Source of the DNA: an uncultured Clostridia bacterium
Lineage (GTDB): Bacteria > Bacillota > Clostridia > Oscillospirales > CAG-272
Assembly: GCA_947306035.1 (NCBI GenBank)
Contig: CAMZFG010000041.1
Coordinates: forward strand, 1-7,014
Reading direction: 5' to 3'
DNA: 7,014 bases
The notes under the pieces are model-generated. The model searched no databases and was not told the origin of the DNA. It saw only the letters and a program-made list of their open reading frames with translations. The translations under genes and the position numbers were made by a program. Of this stretch, positions 1 through 5,010 are shown in pieces; within the stretch, counting starts at the first letter, position 1; each line of letters starts with the position of its first letter.

Positions 1-1239
1 CATGCCGCCGATGCCGGTGATGAGGATGGTGGCGACCACGAACAGGTTGCGGTTGTCTTCAAGGTCGGCTTTCTGGATCATCTTCAGACCGGAGACGGCG
101 ATGAAGCCGTACAGCGCGATGCACACGCCGCCCATGACGCAGGCGGGAATGGTGGCAAGGAAGGTGACGAACGGCGCCACGAAGGCGGCGACGATCGCGA
201 GGATCGAGGTGCAGAGAATGGTGACGACGGAGGCGTTGCCGGAGATGGCCACGCAGCCGATGGACTCACCGTAAGTGGTGTTGGGGCAGCCGCCGAAGAA
301 CGCGCCCGCGATGGAGCCGACGCCGTCGCCGAGCAGGGTGTTGGACAGGCCCGGGTCTTCAAGCAGATCTTTTTCGATGATGGTGGAAATGTTCTTGTGG
401 TCCGCGAGGTGCTCGGCAAAGACCACGAACGCCACGGGCACGTAGGCCACGGCGATCTTGGCAACGTAAGCGCCGGTCAGATCTTTAAAGCCCTTGAACG
501 CTTTGATAAAGGTGAAGTCGGGCACCCAGGACATGTGTTTGAAGCCCTCCCAGGAGATGAGCTGCATGTCCGCGTTGGAGGCGCCCTTGCCGATCAGCGT
601 GAGGATGGTGGCCAGCACGTAGCCGGCGAGAATGCCCACGATGAAGGGGATGGTCTTGATGGTCTTTTTGGCGTAGACCGAGCAGACGATCACGGTGCAC
701 AGGGTGACCAGCGCGCAGATGAGCGAAAGGCCGCCCGTGAGGGTCATGACGTTGCCGGGGCCGATGCCGTGCAGCGCGTCGCCCACGGCGTTGCCGGCAA
801 GCGACAGACCGATGATGGCCACGGTCGGGCCGATGACCACGGCGGGCATCAGTTTATTGATCCAGGCCACGCCGGCAAATTTGACGGCAATGGCGATGAC
901 CACGTACACAAGGCCGGCGAACACGGCGCCGATCAAGAGACCGGCATAGCCGCCCACGGCGCCGGCATACGCGCCGGAGAACGCCACGGCCATGGAGGGG
1001 AGAAACGCGAAGGAAGAGCCGAGGAACACGGGGCTGCGGAATTTGGTGAAGAGCAGGTACACGAGCGTGCCCACGCCCGCGCCGAACAGCGCGGCGGACT
1101 GGGACATGCCGTTGCCCACGATGTAGGGCACCGCGATGGTGGCGGCCAGAATGGCCAGCATTTGCTGCAGGGCAAAGACAAACAGTTTGCCGTACCCTAT
1201 GTCGCGCGGCTTCGCGTCGACGTTGTAAGCGAGTTTCAT
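1..1239 (-). CDS. uraA: Uracil permease (UraA/PyrP type, NCS2/NAT family), C-terminus cut by window edge
   Basis: This is an inner-membrane uracil:proton symporter of the nucleobase-ascorbate transporter family, which brings uracil in for salvage. The minus strand is open for 413 codons from ATG 1239-1237 to base 1 with no stop, so roughly the last 10-40 residues are missing (E. coli UraA has 429). The start is fixed by a GGAGG at 1251-1247, 7 nt upstream. The protein is almost wholly hydrophobic with successive membrane segments. Visible family marks are the N-terminal QQMLAILAATIAVP (residues 25-38), FVVFAEHLADH (271-281; Glu276 corresponds to the substrate-binding Glu of UraA TM8), DPGLSNTLLGDG (295-306) and CPNTTYGESIG (318-328; Glu325 corresponds to the second uracil-contacting Glu in TM10). 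The NTTYGE form points to uracil rather than xanthine or urate. It is transcribed divergently from the neighbouring operon behind its own promoter and a terminator-containing leader. Confidence 0.93.
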   Translation of the reverse strand, partial: MKLAYNVDAKPRDIGYGKLFVFALQQMLAILAATIAVPYIVGNGMSQSAALFGAGVGTLVYLLFTKFRSPVFLGSSFAFLPSMAVAFSGAYAGAVGGYAGLLIGAVFAGLVYVVIAIAVKFAGVAWINKLMPAVVIGPTVAIIGLSLAGNAVGDALHGIGPGNVMTLTGGLSLICALVTLCTVIVCSVYAKKTIKTIPFIVGILAGYVLATILTLIGKGASNADMQLISWEGFKHMSWVPDFTFIKAFKGFKDLTGAYVAKIAVAYVPVAFVVFAEHLADHKNISTIIEKDLLEDPGLSNTLLGDGVGSIAGAFFGGCPNTTYGESIGCVAISGNASVVTILCTSILAIVAAFVAPFVTFLATIPACVMGGVCIALYGFIAVSGLKMIQKADLEDNRNLFVVATILITGIGGM

Positions 1240-1295
1240 GTTTTTTCCTCCGTTTTTTTATTCAAGGGGTCGCGAGCCGAAAGACCCTCGGGCAG

Positions 1296-1323
1296 AAAAA
1301 AACCGCGGCGACACGCGCCACGG
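1296..1323 (-). terminator. Intrinsic terminator in the permease leader (probable attenuator)
   Basis: Read on the minus strand, arm CCGTGGCG (1323-1316), a 5-nt loop (1315-1311) and arm CGCCGCGG (1310-1303) form an 8-bp GC-rich stem with one G-U pair, followed directly by seven T (1302-1296). It lies between the permease promoter and its start codon, about 57 nt upstream of the ATG. Full-length transcription therefore requires read-through or antitermination. That position is what uracil- or purine-responsive attenuators of Firmicutes occupy. No PyrR-binding consensus is visible, and I found only 5-6 bp alternative pairings for an antiterminator, so the control mechanism is unknown. Confidence 0.7.
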
Positions 1324-1402
1324 GCAGTATTTTGCATGGTAAAAATCGTTTGTTCTTCACCATACGCATCCGCCGTGTAGTGCCTTTCAAACTCTTGATA
1401 GT

Positions 1403-1431
1403 AGTATAGCATGGATCGTCCCGATTGTAAA
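1403..1431 (-). promoter_or_regulatory. Sigma-A-type promoter of the uracil permease
   Basis: On the minus strand, -35 TTTACA (1431-1426), a 17-bp spacer and -10 TATACT (1408-1403) match the vegetative consensus at 5/6 in each box. The predicted start is near 1396, giving a leader of about 155 nt before the permease ATG. That is long enough to hold the terminator at 1323-1296. Confidence 0.8.
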
Positions 1432-1514
1432 GAGATTTTGTCGAAAAATATTCCACAAAAAAAGCCTTCCGTTTTGGGCATTTTGGAGAGAGGACAGGCC
1501 GCGCGCTTTGCCCC

Positions 1515-1543
1515 TTGACTTTTGCGGCCCGCGCGTGTATAAT
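1515..1543 (+). promoter_or_regulatory. Sigma-A-type promoter of the rpiR-to-ispH/S1 operon
   Basis: -35 TTGACT (1515-1520), a 17-bp spacer and a perfect -10 TATAAT (1538-1543) give a strong predicted promoter. The start is expected near 1550, only about 46 nt upstream of the regulator ATG at 1596. No other promoter of similar quality lies before the following genes, so it probably serves the whole operon. Confidence 0.85.
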
Positions 1544-1550
1544 AGTAATA

Positions 1551-1584
1551 TTGAAAGAAATCCGGGCTGCGGCCTGTTTTTCAA
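1551..1584 (+). repeat. Inverted repeat TTGAAA-N22-TTTCAA in the 5' UTR of the regulator
   Basis: TTGAAA (1551-1556) and TTTCAA (1579-1584) are perfect 6-bp inverted copies. They extend to 8 bp in RNA with one G-U pair. The repeat begins at about the predicted transcript start, and its right arm abuts the SD AGGAG (1585-1589). RpiR-family proteins often bind GAAA/TTTC-type palindromes, so it could be an autoregulatory operator. It could equally be an RNA stem beside the SD, or chance. Confidence 0.3.
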
Positions 1585-1595
1585 AGGAGAAAGCG

Positions 1596-2459
1596 ATGAA
1601 ACGCAATCTGTTGCAGTTGATGACCGAACGTATGCCCGAATTTTCCAAAGGGCAGCGCCTGATCGCCCGCTATATCATTGAGAACTACGACCGCGCCGCC
1701 TACATGACGGCCGCCAAACTCGGCGCCATCGTGCAGGTCTCCGAGTCGACGGTGGTGCGCTTTGCCGACGAGCTCGGCTTTGACGGCTACCCCGACCTGC
1801 AGCACGCCCTGCAGGAACTGGCCAAGACCAACCTGACCGCCGCCCAGCGCATGAAGGTGGCGGATAACTTTCTTGACAAAGACAACATTCTCGACAAGGT
1901 GCTGCTCGGCGACGCCGACAAGATCCGCCACACGCTGGAAGGGCTGGATCGGGCGGCTTTCAACGACGCCGTGGAAAAGATCGTGGCGGCCGAACACATC
2001 TACATTCTGGGCGTTCGCTCCTCTGCGTCGCTGGCCGCGTTCATCACCTACAACTTTCGCATGATGTTCGACAACGTCAGCCCCGTGGCGGGCACGTCGG
2101 GCGGCGAGGTGTTCGAGCAGATCCTCAACATCGGCCCCCGCGACGTGCTGATCGCCGTCAGTTTTCCGCGCTATTCCAAACGCACCGTGCGCGCGGTGCA
2201 GTACGCGCACCGTGCCGGAGCCGACGTGGTGGCTCTGACCGACAGCACGGCCTCGCCCCTGGCGCCGTTCAGCGATCAGCTCCTGACGGCCCGCAGCGAT
2301 ATGGCCTCTTTCGTCGATTCGCTGGTGGCGCCTTTAAGTATCATCAACGCCATGGTGGCGGCCGTTTCGCTGCGTCAGCACGACGAGGTGCAGGCGCGCC
2401 TGGAGCGCCTGGAAGCCATCTGGGACGAGTACGACGTTTACGATAAGAACAACGAATGA
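1596..2459 (+). CDS. MurR/RpiR-family transcriptional regulator (HTH + SIS)
   Basis: This is a cytoplasmic DNA-binding regulator of 287 residues, the usual length for the family. Residues about 1-77 form the RpiR-type winged HTH; the recognition part is MTAAKLGAIVQVSESTVVRF (37-56), followed by the family-typical ADELGFDGYPDLQ. Residues about 120-255 form a SIS phosphosugar-binding domain, with the loop GVRSSASLA (139-147) and the second loop SFPRYSKRTV (189-198). I chose ATG 1596 because AGGAG (1585-1589) sits 6 nt upstream and the promoter ends at 1543; the reading frame is open farther upstream but there runs through the promoter. Family members sense sugar phosphates such as MurNAc-6-P, ribose-5-P or GlcN-6-P; the ligand here cannot be told. 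Its stop overlaps the next start (ATGA), so it is translationally coupled to a flavoprotein rather than to a sugar operon. Confidence 0.92.
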   Translation: MKRNLLQLMTERMPEFSKGQRLIARYIIENYDRAAYMTAAKLGAIVQVSESTVVRFADELGFDGYPDLQHALQELAKTNLTAAQRMKVADNFLDKDNILDKVLLGDADKIRHTLEGLDRAAFNDAVEKIVAAEHIYILGVRSSASLAAFITYNFRMMFDNVSPVAGTSGGEVFEQILNIGPRDVLIAVSFPRYSKRTVRAVQYAHRAGADVVALTDSTASPLAPFSDQLLTARSDMASFVDSLVAPLSIINAMVAAVSLRQHDEVQARLERLEAIWDEYDVYDKNNE

Positions 2460-3712
2460 CGAACGATAAGACCGTTGCGGTGATCGGCGGCGGCGCCGCC
2501 GGTATGATGGCCGCTTTGCAGGCGGCACGGGCGGGCGCCGCCGTGACGCTGTTTGAACGGGGCGATCGCGTGGGGCGCAAACTGCGCATCACGGGCAAAG
2601 GGCGGTGCAACGTGACGAACGACTGCACGCGCGAGGCGTTTTTCGATCGTATCCCGCACGGCGCCCGCTTTTTGTACGCGGCGTACAGCCGCTTTTCTCC
2701 GCAGGATACCATGACCTTTTTCGAGGGGCTCGGCGTGCCGCTCAAGACCGAGCGGGGCAACCGGGTCTTTCCCGTTTCCGACCGGGCGGAAGATATCGTG
2801 AACGCCCTTTGGCGCGCCTGCCTGGCGGCGGGCGTACGGCCCGTAACGGGGCGCGTTTTTGCCGTTTTGACCGAGAACGGTCGGGTCACGGGCGTGCGCA
2901 CGGGCGAAGCGACGTACCCCGCCGGCGCGGTCGTGCTGGCCACGGGCGGCTGTTCCTACCCCAAAACGGGCTCGGACGGGGATGGTTTTCGCATGGCGGC
3001 CGCGCTCGGCCACACCGTGTATCCGCCGAAGCCGTCGCTGATCCCGCTGCTGGAAGAGGGACGCTTCTGCGCCGCGGCGCAGGGGCTGACGCTGAAAAAC
3101 GTGCGGCTGACGCTGACCGAAAACGCGACGGGCAAAACGGTCTATACCGAGCAGGGCGAACTGCTGTTCACCCACTTCGGCCTGTCGGGGCCGCTGACGC
3201 TTTCCGCCTCGGCCTATCTTGACGAGCCGACGCCCGGCAAATACACGGCGTATATCGATTTGAAGCCGGCGCTGGATGAAAAAACGCTCGACGCGCGGCT
3301 GCTTGCCGACTTTGAAAAATACAAGAACCGCGATTTTATCAACGCGCTCTCCGATCTTCTGCCGCAAAAACTGATCGCGCCGCTCGTGGCGCGTTCCGGC
3401 ATAGACGGGCGCGAAAAGGTCAACGCGGTGACGAGGGAACAGCGGCGCCGGCTGCTGGCTCTTCTCAAAGCCCTGCCCGTGCCCGTCGCGGGCACGCGCC
3501 CGCTCGACGAGGCCATCGTCACCCGCGGCGGCGTGGCGACGAACGAGGTGGTGCCCGGCACCATGGCCTCCAAACGGGTGAACGGGCTGTACTTTGCGGG
3601 CGAGATACTGGACGTTGACGCCTGTACGGGCGGTTTCAATTTGCAGATCGCGTTTTCCACCGCCGTGGTGGCGGGCGAGAACGCGGCGCGATCCATACTG
3701 GAAAAGGAGTGA
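2456..3712 (+). CDS. NAD(P)/FAD-dependent oxidoreductase, BaiN/YhiN/HI0933 family
   Basis: This is a 418-residue flavoprotein of normal family length. The N-terminal dinucleotide-binding motif is VIGGGAAGMMAA (9-20), with FER (33-35) ending the second strand of the Rossmann fold. It is followed by the family hallmark GRKLRITGKGRCNVTND (40-56). VVLATGGCSYPKTGSDGDG (159-177) is the second FAD contact. LFTHFGLSGP (237-246) and the C-terminal block LYFAGEILDVDACTGGFNLQ (378-397) are also characteristic. One bile-acid-converting clostridium has a member, BaiN, assigned a bile-acid reductase role, but most family members have no proven substrate, so bile-acid activity should not be assumed here. 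The ATG overlaps the regulator stop (ATGA) and has no good SD, consistent with translational coupling. The stop overlaps the SD of cmk. Family assignment is secure; the reaction is unknown. Confidence 0.92.
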   Translation: MTNDKTVAVIGGGAAGMMAALQAARAGAAVTLFERGDRVGRKLRITGKGRCNVTNDCTREAFFDRIPHGARFLYAAYSRFSPQDTMTFFEGLGVPLKTERGNRVFPVSDRAEDIVNALWRACLAAGVRPVTGRVFAVLTENGRVTGVRTGEATYPAGAVVLATGGCSYPKTGSDGDGFRMAAALGHTVYPPKPSLIPLLEEGRFCAAAQGLTLKNVRLTLTENATGKTVYTEQGELLFTHFGLSGPLTLSASAYLDEPTPGKYTAYIDLKPALDEKTLDARLLADFEKYKNRDFINALSDLLPQKLIAPLVARSGIDGREKVNAVTREQRRRLLALLKALPVPVAGTRPLDEAIVTRGGVATNEVVPGTMASKRVNGLYFAGEILDVDACTGGFNLQIAFSTAVVAGENAARSILEKE

Positions 3713-3718
3713 ACTGTC

Positions 3719-4390
3719 ATGCAGATCGCCATTGACGGCCCGAGCGGCGCGGGCAAAAGCAGCGTGGCCAAAGCCGTTGCCGCAAAACTCGGCATCGTCT
3801 ACGTCGATACGGGCGCCCTGTACCGCACCGTGGGCTATTACGTCCGCGAACGGGGCGTGAAAAAGGAAGATACGGCGGGCATCGTCGCCTGCCTGCCCCA
3901 CATTGCCATCGAAGTGCGCTACGAGAACGGCGCGCAGCACGTGTATCTCAACGGCGAGGATCTCGGCGACCGCATCCGGCAGCCGGAGATCTCCATGTAC
4001 GCCTCCGCCGTTTCGGCGGTGCCCGCCGTGCGCGCGTTCCTGCTGGATACGCAGCGCGATATTGCCAAAAAGAACCACGTCATCATGGACGGGCGCGACA
4101 TCGGCACCGTCATTCTGCCAAACGCCGACGTCAAGATCTTTCTGACCGCCTCGTGCGAGGCGAGAGCCCTGCGCCGCACCAGGGAACTGGCCGAAAAGGG
4201 CATCAAAGCCGACTACGCCGACGTGCTGCGCGAAATGAACGAACGCGATCACAACGACAGTCACCGCGCGGTGGCGCCCGCGGTGGCCGCACCCGACGCC
4301 GCGGTGCTGGACAACTCCGACCTGACCCCGGAGCAAACGGTGGAGGCCGTGCTGGGTCTGATACGAAGAAAGGTCGGTAACGTGCTGTGA
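3719..4390 (+). CDS. cmk: Cytidylate kinase (CMP/dCMP kinase)
   Basis: This cytoplasmic enzyme transfers phosphate from ATP to CMP or dCMP, giving CDP or dCDP for RNA, DNA and CDP-lipid synthesis. The 223 residues match the usual bacterial length. It begins with the P-loop IDGPSGAGKSSVAK (5-18). Other family marks are VDTGALYRTVGYY (29-41) of the nucleotide-binding region, the CMP-domain segment YLNGEDLGDRIRQPEIS (76-92), MDGRDIGTVILPNADVKIFL (123-142), and the lid/C-terminal block ERDHNDSHR-x-VAP (175-187), with DNSDLTPEQTV near the end. AAGGAG (3704-3709), which overlaps the previous stop, is 9 nt from the ATG. Only 6 nt separate it from the flavoprotein gene, and it overlaps the next gene by 4 nt (GTGA). 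No key residue is missing. Confidence 0.97.
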   Translation: MQIAIDGPSGAGKSSVAKAVAAKLGIVYVDTGALYRTVGYYVRERGVKKEDTAGIVACLPHIAIEVRYENGAQHVYLNGEDLGDRIRQPEISMYASAVSAVPAVRAFLLDTQRDIAKKNHVIMDGRDIGTVILPNADVKIFLTASCEARALRRTRELAEKGIKADYADVLREMNERDHNDSHRAVAPAVAAPDAAVLDNSDLTPEQTVEAVLGLIRRKVGNVL

Positions 4391-5010
4391 AAAGTGCCTT
4401 TTACGCCATTTTTCATTTTCTGTTTTTCTGGCCGATCCGCCTGATCTTTCTGATGCACGTCAAGGGGTCGCTTCAAAACGAGCCGCGGCGCAAACAGGGC
4501 CCCTACATCGTGTGTGCCAACCACCAGTCGGTGATCGACCCCGTGCTGATCTGCGCCGCCACGCACCGTCAGCAGCCCCATTTCATGGCCAAAGAGGAAC
4601 TGTTCCGCGTGCCCGTGATGGGGCGCCTTGTGCGCTGGCTCGGCGCTTTTCCCGTGGCGCGCGGCAAAAACGACGTGGGCGCTATCAAAAAGACCATTCG
4701 CCTGCTTGAAAACGGGTACAGCGTCGGCATGTTTCCGCAGGGCACGCGGTGTGCCGGCAAAGAACTGCGCGACTGTCCCGTCAAAACGGGCGTGGCCATG
4801 ATCGCGGCGCGCACGGGTGCGCAGATCCTGCCCGTGTACCTCGGCATGAAGAACCATACGTGGAAGTTTTTCCGCCCCGTCCGGGTCGTTGTGGGCAAGC
4901 CCATTCCGTTTGAGAGCTTCGGGTACGATCCCGAAAAGCCGGGCGAATACGCCCGCATCGCCGCCGAGGTCTACGACGCCATCTGCCGTCTTGGCGAGGA
5001 GACGAAATGA
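4387..5010 (+). CDS. plsC: 1-acyl-sn-glycerol-3-phosphate acyltransferase (PlsC/LPLAT family)
   Basis: This membrane-associated acyltransferase is expected to acylate lysophosphatidic acid to phosphatidic acid in phospholipid synthesis. Its 207 residues are at the short end of the normal range. A hydrophobic stretch at 4-24 is a likely membrane anchor. Motif I is NHQSVIDP (45-52), with the catalytic His46-x4-Asp51. Motif II is GAFPVARG (86-93), with Arg92. Motif III is FPQGTR (116-121), which has Gln118 where most PlsC proteins have Glu. Motif IV corresponds to ILPVYLGM near 147-154. The GTG start at 4387 is chosen because translation from it gives the hydrophobic N-terminus and overlaps the cmk stop as GTGA. 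The SD is weak (AAAGG about 13 nt upstream), so coupling to cmk is likely. Acyl donor and exact lysolipid cannot be told. Confidence 0.92.
   Translation: MKSAFYAIFHFLFFWPIRLIFLMHVKGSLQNEPRRKQGPYIVCANHQSVIDPVLICAATHRQQPHFMAKEELFRVPVMGRLVRWLGAFPVARGKNDVGAIKKTIRLLENGYSVGMFPQGTRCAGKELRDCPVKTGVAMIAARTGAQILPVYLGMKNHTWKFFRPVRVVVGKPIPFESFGYDPEKPGEYARIAAEVYDAICRLGEETK

Larger units (their letters stand above)
1240..1595. other. Divergent intergenic control region
   Basis: This 356-bp gap lies between the divergent permease and regulator genes. It holds two outward-facing promoters whose -35 boxes lie 84 bp apart, the permease leader RNA with a terminator, and the short 5' UTR of the regulator. In the leader (minus strand) a hairpin can form upstream of the terminator (arms about 1369-1354 and 1345-1333, with AUGGU pairing ACCAU). 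A weaker one can form after it (GGGTC 1287-1283 with GACCC 1271-1267). I see no PyrR-box, purine riboswitch or T-box signature, and no tRNA. The stretch 1432-1514 between the two -35 boxes shows no recognisable feature. Confidence 0.75.

Noticed and set aside
397..1380. Long plus-strand open frame (327 codons) opposite the permease, rich in Gly, His, Asp and Arg
   Set aside because: It is the antisense shadow of the permease. The composition has no fold-like pattern and there is no SD, while the minus strand gives a clear UraA protein.
1240..1396. Permease leader considered as a PyrR-box, purine riboswitch or T-box
   Set aside because: None of the conserved sequence blocks of these elements could be found by eye. 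Only the terminator and generic hairpins are supported.
1460..1490. Possible minus-strand terminator GCC...GGC plus T7 near 1460-1480
   Set aside because: The stem is only about 3 bp and no minus-strand gene lies upstream for it to terminate.
1515..1595. Upstream extension of the RpiR frame to a TTG at 1515
   Set aside because: It would translate through the -35 and -10 boxes. ATG 1596 has a proper SD and begins where family members begin.
2438..4336. 632-codon minus-strand open frame across the flavoprotein and cmk
   Set aside because: It is an antisense shadow produced by high GC and biased third positions. Translation is low-complexity His/Arg/Gly, and the plus strand holds well-conserved genes.
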